From: Shewanella woodyi ATCC 51908
GTDB lineage: Bacteria; Pseudomonadota; Gammaproteobacteria; Enterobacterales; Shewanellaceae
Direction of reading: 5' to 3'
Assembly (NCBI RefSeq): GCF_000019525.1
Contig: NC_010506.1
Location: 1,364,001-1,428,000, forward strand
Length of the DNA: 64,000 nt
Position 1 is the stretch's first letter. Each line of letters begins with the position of its first letter. Shown piece after piece: positions 44,439-53,458 of this stretch. Below the pieces are notes generated by a model that saw only the letters and a program-made list of their open reading frames with translations, was not told the origin of the DNA and searched no databases. Position numbers and translations under genes: made by a program.

Positions 44439-44891
44439 TTACTTTTTGTAATATGGTTTAAATGATATGCCATATATATCTTCAATTTCTTGTTGGCTTT
44501 TCTCTACACAATTAAAAGTTGATACGTAGGCGGCTTCAGTCAGTATTCCATTACGCATATTTTCCTCGAATAAGTATGTAGTGTATCCGGTATAGTCATT
44601 AACAGGGGCGTAGAATAGTTGATTGTTAATTTTGATGATATTTTCAGTTTCGTTACCTTTAGTCCCATCGTCGTCACTATAAAAATATGATGTAGTATTG
44701 GATTTTAAATTAAACTCAATCCAATTTTCAGGACTCTTTATAGAGCTTTTGTCAAATATAGTAGGATCAACTATTTTGCCGTCATCATTAATTAAAACAT
44801 CACTAACGACAAGGCAATACATGGTATCAGCGATACTAGGTTGTCCAAATAGTATAAATGTTAATATGACAATATTCTGTATTGTTTTCAT
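44439..44891 (-). CDS. Secreted protein of unknown function
   Basis: 150 residues with a signal peptide (IQNIVILTFILFGQPSIA) and a beta-rich mature part (WIEFNLKSNTTSYFYSDDDG, FYAPVNDYTGYTTYLFEEN). Two cysteines (MYCLVV; FNCVEK) could pair. No family recognised. AT-rich, as the surrounding genes are. Confidence 0.55.
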   Translation of the reverse strand: MKTIQNIVILTFILFGQPSIADTMYCLVVSDVLINDDGKIVDPTIFDKSSIKSPENWIEFNLKSNTTSYFYSDDDGTKGNETENIIKINNQLFYAPVNDYTGYTTYLFEENMRNGILTEAAYVSTFNCVEKSQQEIEDIYGISFKPYYKK

Positions 44892-44956
44892 AAAAAATTC
44901 CTACAAATAAATCTTCGCATAAAGGGCTGAGACTTATTGGCTATACTTGAATTAAG

Positions 44957-45013
44957 CGCCAGCTAACGAGAAGGCATCCGAACTAACGAAGTGGGGGTTC
45001 ATGCGTTATCTAG
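44957..45013. other. Weak attC-like palindrome
   Basis: AGCTAACG is followed by GCAT and GAAC segments that pair with GTTC and ATGC further on, and the stretch ends GCGTTATCT. It lies about 75 bases beyond the stop of the 45090-45470 gene. Size and AAC...GTT ends suit a short attC, but the cores are not canonical. Confidence 0.3.
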
Positions 45014-45089
45014 TTGCCACTTGGCACACCCGAAATAGCAATCTGAGCGAAAAAATGAACATTGTCCTCATCATCATTTGACATGAGCT

Positions 45090-45470
45090 TTAAAACTTTG
45101 GCCATAATAAACCCTCTACTTGGTCATATTTCTCAGCAACCTTAAGAAACGGCTCAGCCCAGCCGCTACTTAAGCTGAGCTCTTGTAGAGGTCCTGTCGG
45201 TGCAAACATAACACCCACCTCAGCCCTTTCTGGCAAAGCGTATGACTTCGCCATGTTTAGAAATTTAGTAATCTCTTTCGTAGCATCCGCTGCATCTTCC
45301 CAGTAAGACCAGAAAAAGTCATTATCTGGGATTTGCACAAGCTCAATTGCAGATTCAAGTACGTGAACCAATGCTTCATAAGGCTCTGATTTATTTATTG
45401 ATCCGTGAATCAATTCTTTGGTGCGATCTAGTTTCATTGAGACAGTTAACAGCTTATTCAATAGCCGCAC
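45090..45470 (-). CDS. Protein of unknown function, 126 aa
   Basis: A soluble helical protein (KELIHGSINKSEPYEALVHVLESAIELV; FFWSYWEDAADATKEITKFL). The start could also be the Met at MKLDRTKE, 11 codons in. No family recognised. A GATAACG sequence lies right of its start and a weak attC-like palindrome left of its stop. Confidence 0.5.
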   Translation of the reverse strand: MRLLNKLLTVSMKLDRTKELIHGSINKSEPYEALVHVLESAIELVQIPDNDFFWSYWEDAADATKEITKFLNMAKSYALPERAEVGVMFAPTGPLQELSLSSGWAEPFLKVAEKYDQVEGLLWPKF

Positions 45471-45692
45471 GATAACGTTCCGGCCTGCTTTCCTATTTTT
45501 GATTAACTTATCACCGCTAATTGACTGGCGTAAATAGATTACTTTTTATAGAGGACAATATAGAGCAGCACAAGTGTTCAGAAGAAAAGGTGTGTGGGGT
45601 TTTATGAGGCCTGTATAGCACCTCTGCTGCTCTCAGTACTTTGATATCAATAAGGTTATCAAATCACCTTTGAGTTATTGATGCATCAAGCT

Positions 45693-45821
45693 TTACTCGA
45701 AGTTATCAGGCTCACCATGAAAAGCTTTTATCATGAGCCCAATTGCAGCAACTAAGCAGGGGACAGCGAAAGTGCTTATGGTCACTAAAACCATAACTGG
45801 CACACTGTTTATAAACTCCAT
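45693..45821 (-). CDS. Possible 42-residue single-helix membrane peptide
   Basis: An ATG at 45821 opens a 42-codon frame on the minus strand. The peptide begins MEFINSVPVMVLVTISTFA, continues through a hydrophobic stretch with Pro and Cys, and ends in the polar tail IKAFHGEPDNFE. A single central transmembrane helix with a charged C-terminus is typical of real small membrane proteins. The upstream sequence lacks a strong Shine-Dalgarno motif, so this remains a candidate. Confidence 0.5.
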   Translation of the reverse strand: MEFINSVPVMVLVTISTFAVPCLVAAIGLMIKAFHGEPDNFE

Positions 45822-45950
45822 GGGGGGAACCTTAGTTATTTAATACCAAGGAACACAATCGCACATGGAGCTATTTCGAATTTTGATTTTGTTCACATAA
45901 ACAGCTACTTAAAATAATGTTAATCTCATAGATCTAAAAGGTTAATCTAA

Positions 45951-45967
45951 GCCTTCATTCGAAGGCC
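45951..45967. repeat. Solo tail palindrome of the structured repeat family
   Basis: GCCTTCATTCGAAGGC is the same terminal palindrome that closes copies B-E. The rest of the element is not recognisable here, so this is either a remnant or a chance palindrome. Confidence 0.4.
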
Positions 45968-45994
45968 AATACAGTTCAGGAAGGAGTAATAATG

Positions 45995-46627
45995 TTAATC
46001 CAGTAACAGCGCCAAAGCAGGTTGACGGTTACCTGGGTAAACTTGATAGGCTTTGTGATGTTTAATCAAACTGGCCTTTTTATCTCCTTGGCTAATAAGT
46101 AAGCCATGTTTGGCGGCGGCTTGGGCTAGTAACTGCTCATCTGCGCGTACATAAAGGGTGATAGGTTTGACAATTTTCTGCTCTTTAATACGCTGCTGGT
46201 ACTGCTCGACAGAGATGATTAAACTGCAGCGACCGTCACTGTCGAGTTTTAACTTAGTATCCACTTCGGCATCGAGAATGACTAACCAGTCACTCTCTTC
46301 AAGCTCAGTTAACATAGCTTGTAGCGCATCACCTAGTTGGGTCTTGTTTAGTACAGCGCTGTATTGATTATCAATGCGCTTAAATAGCGAAGGGAGCTGA
46401 GCACCGGCACCTTTGCTTCTAGCTTCGCGGATCCAGCGAGTGAGATCTTGGGCGACAAGTTTGGCAAAACGGCGCTCTTTTAAGGCTTGAACCATCCAGC
46501 TACACAAAAAATGACTTTCAGCAGTTGCGGTATTGATGGCGTTACTACCTGCCGCTCGCTGTTTGAGTGCTGAAAGTCCTGCTTGTACTAGCTCTAAAAG
46601 GGCTTGGTTATAGGTTTGCTCTGTCAT
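45995..46627 (-). CDS. DUF2913-like protein
   Basis: 210 residues, soluble and helical: YNQALLELVQAGLSALKQRA, then HFLCSWMVQALKERRFAKLVAQDLTRWI and a later LVILDAEVDTKLKLDSDG. This fits my memory of the gammaproteobacterial DUF2913 family, which has no known function. Standing alone on the minus strand. Confidence 0.65.
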   Translation of the reverse strand: MTEQTYNQALLELVQAGLSALKQRAAGSNAINTATAESHFLCSWMVQALKERRFAKLVAQDLTRWIREARSKGAGAQLPSLFKRIDNQYSAVLNKTQLGDALQAMLTELEESDWLVILDAEVDTKLKLDSDGRCSLIISVEQYQQRIKEQKIVKPITLYVRADEQLLAQAAAKHGLLISQGDKKASLIKHHKAYQVYPGNRQPALALLLD

Positions 46628-46726
46628 GGGATCTCTACCCTATGCAATAAAGCGGCGATTATAACCGATAATTTTAGGAATACTATAACCACAACGGGCA
46701 ACCAGAGCCGATAACTTTAATGTGGG

Positions 46727-47365
46727 TTACATAGGCACTAAACTTGCCGCCATTTCGATTAATTGAGGTGCAGGTCGCACTCTAAAGTTAGGGTTTACAT
46801 ATTGGAAATGGATAAGCCCAGTACCATCACTGATGTAGATGGCGGGAACGGGTAACACCAAACGCTTGTCACCTTGTGGAGTGACTTTCAGTAGCTCATC
46901 AAGCTTTAGCTTTTTCATGTAGCGCTCTGTGGTTTTTTCGCTGGTGTAATAGGCGAGGCCAAAAGCTTGCATGGCGTTAAGATTAGTATCGGAGAGCAAA
47001 GTGTAGGAGAGCTTTTGATCTATCATAGAGGCATTAAGCTTCTCAGGGCTGTCGGGGGAGATACCGATAAGCTGGAAGCCCATCTCAATGAGCTTAGGTT
47101 CAATCTCTTTTAGCTGTCCCATCTGTGAATTACAAAATGGGCACCAACCACCTCGATAGAAGAAGATAATGCTTGGTTTCCCTTGAGTTAAGCTCAATAA
47201 GTCGAGGGTTTCTCCCTTGAGGTTTGCTACTTTGGCCGAAGGTAGCATCTGACCATTCATCAATGGCATCACATTGAGATCATTGCTGGCGATAGGTTTC
47301 GCGGTTGCGATGAGGGAGAGACTGGTTAAGCAAAGTAGCAGCACGTTAAGTGTTTTGGTGAACAT
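46727..47365 (-). CDS. Secreted peroxiredoxin-like (AhpC/TSA) protein
   Basis: 212 residues with a signal peptide (LLLCLTSLSLIATA) and a thioredoxin fold. The active site is GGWCPFCNSQMGQL, a CxxC rather than the single peroxidatic cysteine of classical Prx, so it may be a thiol-disulfide oxidoreductase or a Prx of the AhpC/TSA-like group. It then has GISPDSPEKLN and LLSDTNLNAMQAFGL. Periplasmic by signal peptide. AGGAAG precedes the start. Confidence 0.85.
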   Translation of the reverse strand: MFTKTLNVLLLCLTSLSLIATAKPIASNDLNVMPLMNGQMLPSAKVANLKGETLDLLSLTQGKPSIIFFYRGGWCPFCNSQMGQLKEIEPKLIEMGFQLIGISPDSPEKLNASMIDQKLSYTLLSDTNLNAMQAFGLAYYTSEKTTERYMKKLKLDELLKVTPQGDKRLVLPVPAIYISDGTGLIHFQYVNPNFRVRPAPQLIEMAASLVPM

Positions 47366-47443
47366 CTTGGTTTACTTCCTATTGAAATTGTTATGCAGAA
47401 CAGACCGAGGAAGGGATGATTTTGTTGCAGGCTAGCAGGTACA

Positions 47444-47470
47444 AAAATGCCGCTCATGGGGAGCGGCATC
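47444..47470 (-). terminator. Terminator after the DEAD-box helicase gene
   Basis: Arms ATGCCGCTC and GAGCGGCAT around ATGGG; on the minus strand this is followed by TTTTTG, the correct polarity for the helicase gene. Confidence 0.9.
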
Positions 47471-47501
47471 GATAGTAAAGCGGTTAGGTTAGCTCAAGGG
47501 C

Positions 47502-48800
47502 TTACTTAGATTTCTTAATCTTAGCGTTAGATGAGTTCTTCACCTTAACGCGGCGACCTTGCATATTTCGCTCACCGATCACCTGTTCAGAGACATTGTC
47601 CTGACGGTTTTGCTTCTTGGCGAAGCTGCGGCGGGTCTGTAGGTGTTTAATCAGTAGATCACGGCTGCCCACTTCATAACCCGCGATGGTGATACGAGGA
47701 AGTTTTTTACCGATAAGTTTTTCGATATCGGCTAAGGTGCGCTCCTCTTCACGGCTCACCAGTGAGATGGCAACCCCTGACTTACCAGCGCGGCCAGTAC
47801 GACCGATACGGTGTACGTAATCTTCGGCTAGGAAAGGAAGGTCGTAGTTAACAACATACTCTAAGTCTTGAATATCCAGGCCACGAGCAGCAACCTCGGT
47901 GGCGACTAGTACGCGCACTTTACCCTCTTTAAACTCGCGCAATGCACGGCGACGGTTACCTTGGGCTTTCTCACCATGGACAACAGATGAGGGGATACCA
48001 TCAAGGTTTAGCTCTTTAACTAGCTTGTCGGCAGCATCACGGGTTGCGGTAAAGATAAGTACTTGTTTCCAGTTCTTTTTACCGATCAGCTCAGAAACAA
48101 GCTCACGCTTACGGCGCTGCTCTACCGGATAGACCACTTGGCTAACGGTATCGGCAGTGGTGTTCTGCTTATCGACGCTGATAAGCTTAGGCTTATCTAA
48201 GAAGTCGTTGGCAAGCTTTTTAACCGAAGATGAGAAGGTGGCTGAAAACAGCATTTTTTGGCTGTTTTTATTCACCGCTTGTAATACTTTTTGGATATCG
48301 CTGACAAAGCCCATATCTAACATACGGTCGGCTTCATCGAGCACCATAAAGTCGACATTTGATAGGTTAAGGTTACAGGCTTGAATATGCTCAAGTAGAC
48401 GCCCTGGAGTCGCGACTATGATGTCCACGCCTCGCTTAATCTTTTGCGCCTGAGTCTCCAGCTTTACACCGCCGTAGATGGTCAAAACAGAGACCTGCAT
48501 ATGCTTGCTGTAATCATTGATATTGTCGGCAATCTGACTCGCTAGTTCACGAGTTGGCGTTAATATCAGTGCGCGAGTGTTAGAGCGTTGTGTCTCACTC
48601 GGCTTGTCGATCATCTTCTGTAAGATAGGCAACGCGAAAGCGGCGGTTTTACCTGTGCCAGTTTGGGCACTTGCCAGTACATCTTGGCCACGGCGAATCG
48701 CCGGGATCGCTTGCTGCTGAACTGGTGTCATTTTCTGATAACCACATTCTGAGATGGCGCGCAAAATCTCGGGAGCAAAACTAAAAGATTCAAATCTCAT
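47502..48800 (-). CDS. DEAD-box ATP-dependent RNA helicase, RhlE-like
   Basis: 432 residues from the ATG at 48800 (MRFESFSFAPEILRAI), the normal start of the family; a longer open frame exists but adds an unlike N-terminus. All motifs are present: Q-motif TPVQQQAIP, Walker A ASAQTGTGKT, PTRELASQ, DEADRML, SAT in FSATFSS, ARGLDI and HRIGRTGRAG. The C-terminal tail is basic (KKQNRQDN and KVKNSSNAKIKKSK). Likely acts in ribosome assembly or mRNA turnover, important in the cold. Confidence 0.93.
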   Translation of the reverse strand: MRFESFSFAPEILRAISECGYQKMTPVQQQAIPAIRRGQDVLASAQTGTGKTAAFALPILQKMIDKPSETQRSNTRALILTPTRELASQIADNINDYSKHMQVSVLTIYGGVKLETQAQKIKRGVDIIVATPGRLLEHIQACNLNLSNVDFMVLDEADRMLDMGFVSDIQKVLQAVNKNSQKMLFSATFSSSVKKLANDFLDKPKLISVDKQNTTADTVSQVVYPVEQRRKRELVSELIGKKNWKQVLIFTATRDAADKLVKELNLDGIPSSVVHGEKAQGNRRRALREFKEGKVRVLVATEVAARGLDIQDLEYVVNYDLPFLAEDYVHRIGRTGRAGKSGVAISLVSREEERTLADIEKLIGKKLPRITIAGYEVGSRDLLIKHLQTRRSFAKKQNRQDNVSEQVIGERNMQGRRVKVKNSSNAKIKKSK

Positions 48801-49049
48801 CTTGGATTTCCTGTAATAAACCAATTCATATGCCAGCGAATTTTGTCTGGACTGAGTAAACAAGGCCATCAAAATGGCGGTGGCGGAGTATAGCAAGTTT
48901 GTACAGAGTTTAACAGCAAAGCCTATTGGAGGAGAAACAGATCATTTGTAGGAAAACAGAAGGGGGAAAAGGTTAAATTAATTTAAGAGGATATCAGCTG
49001 GAAAGCCTTACGCCAGCATGTTAAGTATGGATTTATAATGCAGTAAAAC

Positions 49050-49081
49050 TCCGGGAGACTGCGTCGTTTCAGCCCCCCGGA
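49050..49081 (-). terminator. Probable terminator after aminopeptidase P
   Basis: On the minus strand, CCGGGGGGCTG pairs with CAGTCTCCCGG over a central AAACGACG loop and is followed by AGTTTTAC. It lies just past the stop of the M24 gene. Confidence 0.75.
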
Positions 49082-49091
49082 TTAGCCTTGA

Positions 49092-50879
49092 CTAGATTGC
49101 CTTAGTGGCATTTTCCAGCCAAACAAGATCATCACCTTGCATCAAAGGAGATAGCTTACTCCAAACCAACTTATGGTAATCATTAAACCAGCTTATCTCA
49201 GCATCGTTTAGTAGGCTCTTATCGATAAGGCGTGCATCCATTGGGATCATGGTCAGGGCGCTAAACTCAAACATCTCACGCTCAATACCCGCCAACGCTT
49301 CACAAGGGCGAACGTAAACCAGATTCTCTAGACGTATCCCAAACTCATCGGCGCGGTAGTAGCCAGGCTCATTGGAGAGCACCATGCCTGGGAGCAGGGC
49401 AACATCGTTGCTGTTCTTGCCGATACGTTGTGGGCCTTCATGGACATTGAGGAAGTGACCGACACCATGGCCTGTGCCGTGATCATAATCGAAGCCGTGT
49501 CGCCATAGATATTGACGGGCAAAAGCATCTAGCTGCTGACCTGAAGTGCCGCGGGGAAAGCGCGCTTGATCGAGCGCAATATGGCCCTTTAAGACTAAGG
49601 TGACCATCTTTCTCTGCTCATCTGTGACCTGACCGATGGCGATAGTGCGCGTCACATCAGTCGTGCCATCAAGGTATTGTGCCCCTGAATCCACCAGATA
49701 GATGCTGTTGTTGGTCATCAGTGCTGGGGTGCCATTATTGTGGTTGTAGTGACACATGGCTGCGTTGCCACCCACTGCAGAGATGGTATCGAAACTTGGC
49801 TCACGGTATTGTGGATCTGCTAAACGATAAGTTTCTAGTTTATCGGCTAGCTGGCCTTCATCATAAAAGTGTCCGGCTGCCACTTCGCTGTCCAGCCAAG
49901 CCAGAAAGCGAGAGACCGCGACGCCATCACGGATATGACAAGCTTTCATACCGGCAAGTTCGCTGCTGTTTTTCTGTGCCTTGCTTAATGCGACGGGATC
50001 TAATCCTGCCACTAAGGTGGCGCCAGCTTGTTCTGCTGTAAGCTGTGACCAGGCATTGGAAGCGTTAGGATCTGCCAACAGCTTGATGTTAGATAGTTCA
50101 CTTAGGACTGCTTCAAGCTCATCTTCGGCTCTGAAAGTGACGCCTGTACCAACATGGGCCTCAATACCACTAGGCAGCTTATCGAGCTGAGTGAATAGCA
50201 CCAGATCGCCGTTTGCATGAAGCAGAGCTGAGCCTAAGATAACCGGTAGGCGAGGCACATCGCTGCCGCGAATATTCAGTAGCCAACAGAAAGAGTCGAG
50301 TGAAGTGATAAGCGCCATATCGGCACCTGATTTTGCCACTACTTTTCCTATCTCAAGGCGTTTCTCTTGGCTGGTTTTTCCGGCGCTTTTCGCATCAAAT
50401 AAGATAGCGGGTGCGCTCGAAGGCGCAGGTCTGTTTTGCCAGTGAAGATCCACAGGGTTTTGCTTAACTGAGATAAGTTGCATATCAGACTTTGTCAGTT
50501 CAGCTACGGCTTTTTTCTGCCAGCTTAGAGGGTGTAAGCGTGGATCATATCCGATACGGGCATTGGCGGTTAAGGTGTCGGCTAGCCATTGAATTTGTGG
50601 CGTATCGGTTAGGCTTAAGTACTGAAAAAGCTCGCCATCGACCTGAAGTTTAACTTGTACTGTATAGCGGCCATCGATAAATATCGCTGCGCTCTCTTTA
50701 AGTACGATAGCCATACCAGCTGAGCCGGTGAACTCACTAACCCACTGTAGACGCTCATTACGCTCTGGCACATATTCACCTAAATATTCATCGGCGCGGG
50801 GAATGATAAAGGCGTCGAGGTTATTTTTTGCCATTTCGCTGCGTATTGCATCTAGGCGTGAGGCGATTGTTTGTGTCAT
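49092..50879 (-). CDS. Xaa-Pro aminopeptidase (M24B), three-domain type
   Basis: 595 residues, the size of the cytosolic aminopeptidase P1 type with two N-terminal creatinase-like domains (about 1-310) and a C-terminal pita-bread domain. The metal ligands sit in LVDSGAQYLDGTTDVTRT (two Asp), HGTGHGVGHFLNVHEG (His), LSNEPGYY (Glu) and GIRLENLV (Glu). It removes N-terminal residues before proline. GGAG precedes the ATG. Confidence 0.94.
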   Translation of the reverse strand: MTQTIASRLDAIRSEMAKNNLDAFIIPRADEYLGEYVPERNERLQWVSEFTGSAGMAIVLKESAAIFIDGRYTVQVKLQVDGELFQYLSLTDTPQIQWLADTLTANARIGYDPRLHPLSWQKKAVAELTKSDMQLISVKQNPVDLHWQNRPAPSSAPAILFDAKSAGKTSQEKRLEIGKVVAKSGADMALITSLDSFCWLLNIRGSDVPRLPVILGSALLHANGDLVLFTQLDKLPSGIEAHVGTGVTFRAEDELEAVLSELSNIKLLADPNASNAWSQLTAEQAGATLVAGLDPVALSKAQKNSSELAGMKACHIRDGVAVSRFLAWLDSEVAAGHFYDEGQLADKLETYRLADPQYREPSFDTISAVGGNAAMCHYNHNNGTPALMTNNSIYLVDSGAQYLDGTTDVTRTIAIGQVTDEQRKMVTLVLKGHIALDQARFPRGTSGQQLDAFARQYLWRHGFDYDHGTGHGVGHFLNVHEGPQRIGKNSNDVALLPGMVLSNEPGYYRADEFGIRLENLVYVRPCEALAGIEREMFEFSALTMIPMDARLIDKSLLNDAEISWFNDYHKLVWSKLSPLMQGDDLVWLENATKAI

Positions 50880-51128
50880 AGGAGCTCCGTTTTTTGACGA
50901 TAAGGTTGGAGTTAAATGCTTACCGATTTTTTGTTATGGAATTATTTGCGGCGATTATCGCAGCTCAATAGGGCCTAGGGAAGTTTCACCTGCATGATTT
51001 TTTATAAGGTTAAGCGCGGAGTTGTAAACTTTGAAACACTTTACTTGTTACTTTCCTGTTTAGATCTATTAGATTAAAGCATTCCGCTGAACGAATATTG
51101 AATGTAATTGGTATCATAGGAGTGTTTA

Positions 51129-52319
51129 ATGCCATTTAATGTGTGGGTACTGACCTTAGCCCAAGCTTTTGCCATGAGTGCAGCCCCTATGATGATGTTG
51201 CTTGGGGGGATCATTGGCATCGAGTTGGCACCCGAGCCTGGTTTGGCGACACTGCCCATCACGGCGATGGTGATAGGAGTTGCTATCTCTGTCCTGCCAG
51301 TTACCCAATTGATGCGACGTTTTGGTCGTAAACCTGTCTTTATTTCAGGCTCTATTTTGTCAGCCATAGCCGGACTTGTTGCCGCCTATGGTACCCATGA
51401 GAAAAATTTCGTCATTTTCTGCGTCAGCGGTATTCTGCTTGGGGTGAGCGGCGCTATCGTGCAGCAATATCGTTTTGCTGCGATGGAAGCGGTTGAGCCC
51501 AATTTGGGGGCTAAAGCCGCATCTAGGGTGCTATTGGGTGGATTAGTTGCCGCCTTTTTAGGACCTGAGCTGGCAGTATTTGGTAGTGAATTAGTTGATA
51601 TTCCCTATGTAGGCGCTTTTATGTTCCTCACCTTCATCTGTTTACTGGCAGCTTTTACGCTCTCATTTTATCGTGAGCCCAATCGAGCTAATCTGGCTCA
51701 TCAAGATGTTGATCAAAGTGAGATACGTGCTTTTGGTACCATCTTGAATCAGCCTAAAATCTGGGTTGCTATTGCGGGCGCCATGATAGGCTTTGCCATG
51801 ATGAGCTTTGTGATGACGGCAACGCCACTGCATATGCATCACAATGAACATTACTCTTTGGCCGACACTAAGTGGGTGATCCAGAGTCATATTATTGCCA
51901 TGTATCTTCCCTCCCTATTTACTGGGTACTTGGTGGCTAAGTGGGGAGTCACAAGAATGATGTTGATTGGATTAACTGCTTATCTGGTGACCATAGTTAT
52001 TGCGCTGGCGGGAAGCGAACTGCTTAACTACTGGGTGGCTCTGGTGTTACTCGGCTTGGGTTGGAATCTATTGTTTGTCGGTGGCACTGTGCTTCTGCCT
52101 CAGTGTTACCGTGCAGGCGAGGGCTTTAAGGTTCAGGCGTTAAATGACACCTTGGTCTTTGGTGCGCAAGCTTTAGCATCATTAAGTGCTGGCTGGGTAA
52201 TACATCAGTTAGGTTGGCAGTTACTGCTCAATATCTGTATCCCCTTTATTGCATTGCAACTTCTCCTGATGGCTTGGTGGCGCTTTAGTGAAAACAGTCG
52301 AGCCAGCGCTGTCGAATAA
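51129..52319 (+). CDS. MFS transporter
   Basis: 396 residues with about 12 hydrophobic helices. A charged loop near residues 55-70 (PVTQLMRRFGRKPVFISG) is the MFS motif between helices 2 and 3. The central loop (REPNRANLAHQDVDQSEIRAFG) is short. AGGAG lies seven bases upstream of the ATG. Substrate unknown. Confidence 0.85.
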   Translation: MPFNVWVLTLAQAFAMSAAPMMMLLGGIIGIELAPEPGLATLPITAMVIGVAISVLPVTQLMRRFGRKPVFISGSILSAIAGLVAAYGTHEKNFVIFCVSGILLGVSGAIVQQYRFAAMEAVEPNLGAKAASRVLLGGLVAAFLGPELAVFGSELVDIPYVGAFMFLTFICLLAAFTLSFYREPNRANLAHQDVDQSEIRAFGTILNQPKIWVAIAGAMIGFAMMSFVMTATPLHMHHNEHYSLADTKWVIQSHIIAMYLPSLFTGYLVAKWGVTRMMLIGLTAYLVTIVIALAGSELLNYWVALVLLGLGWNLLFVGGTVLLPQCYRAGEGFKVQALNDTLVFGAQALASLSAGWVIHQLGWQLLLNICIPFIALQLLLMAWWRFSENSRASAVE

Positions 52320-52484
52320 GTCTTTACCTCCACTTATCACTGGAGTGCAAATTCAATCAATGCAAATAGTTAGAGATAATGTTTAGTGAAAAGCTATCCC
52401 TCTCTTTTGTAAATTTATGGTAGAATTTTGTTTCAAACTGGCGTGTTTCCTCTACCTGTTTTAGGTAGAGTCGTGGAGAGAGTG

Positions 52485-53264
52485 ATGCAAACAGTAACGG
52501 TCGATATCGGTGGCAGCAAAGCACTCTTTGAGATGCATTTTGATGGGCGAACCGAGCAGTATAAAATTCCAACCGGCGAACATTTCAATATAGATAGTCT
52601 CAACCAACAACTTCAGGAGTTGGAGTCAGATTATGGTTTTAAAGATTACCGTTTAGCCATCGCACTGCCTGGTCTAGTTCAGGATAACCAGCTGCTTTCG
52701 AGTAAATCTCTTATCGGGTTAAATGGTCTATCTAAGAGTGATATCAACACTCAAGCTCAAACAGTATTGATCGTCAATGATATTGATGCGGGCATGCAGG
52801 CCGTTACTGATAGCAGGCATGATTGTGAACTGCTAGTGATGTGCGGTACTGGGATTGGTATGGCTATCTCAATTAATGGCAAGCTATTTACTGGTGCTCA
52901 CGGTCTGGCGGGAGAGTTAGGTCACTGCCGAGTAATGACTGAGTCGGGAGAGTTTAGTCTGGAGCAGTTGGCAAGTGGCGGTTCCATTCAAACTCGTGAG
53001 ATAAAGTCTCAGGCTGATCTATTTCGTGCAGGAAGTTATTTAGGCATGGGGATGGCTTGGGCCGTTAACCTGTTTAACCCTAATCGTATCTGGCTAGCCG
53101 GTGGCATGATGAATAATGCCGATTACTATCGAGGTTGCATCTCAGCCCTGAATGAGATGGCGCTAACAGCCCCACTTTCACAAGCTAAAGTTGCAAGGGT
53201 CGACGACATGGAGACTATAGTTTGTCGAGGGCTAAAAGTGATGTTAGATAGAAGCTGTAATTAA
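52485..53264 (+). CDS. ROK-family sugar kinase-like protein without the zinc motif
   Basis: 259 residues from the ATG at 52485, preceded by GGAGAGAG. The actin-fold phosphate-binding loop is VTVDIGGSKALFE, the phosphate-2 region MCGTGIGMAISING, and the catalytic Asp lies in VNDIDAG (residues about 105-110). The family's CxCGxxGC zinc motif is absent; after GLAGELGHC the sequence goes directly to RVMTESGEF. It may be a small kinase with a changed substrate. It follows an MFS transporter. Confidence 0.85.
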   Translation: MQTVTVDIGGSKALFEMHFDGRTEQYKIPTGEHFNIDSLNQQLQELESDYGFKDYRLAIALPGLVQDNQLLSSKSLIGLNGLSKSDINTQAQTVLIVNDIDAGMQAVTDSRHDCELLVMCGTGIGMAISINGKLFTGAHGLAGELGHCRVMTESGEFSLEQLASGGSIQTREIKSQADLFRAGSYLGMGMAWAVNLFNPNRIWLAGGMMNNADYYRGCISALNEMALTAPLSQAKVARVDDMETIVCRGLKVMLDRSCN

Positions 53265-53458
53265 ACCTATCTATGACATTTTCAGACATACCCGCGATAT
53301 CTTGAGCATAACGATGAACTATTCGCTGACACTTTGTATATTTTATGCTAGAAAGGAGCCTCTCTCATGACTGGACAGTTAATCGGTTTTGACTAACTTG
53401 TCGAGCAAGCCTGGAAGCCATAGGGTTTCCTAGTATAAAAAATAGAAAGGGTAAGCAG

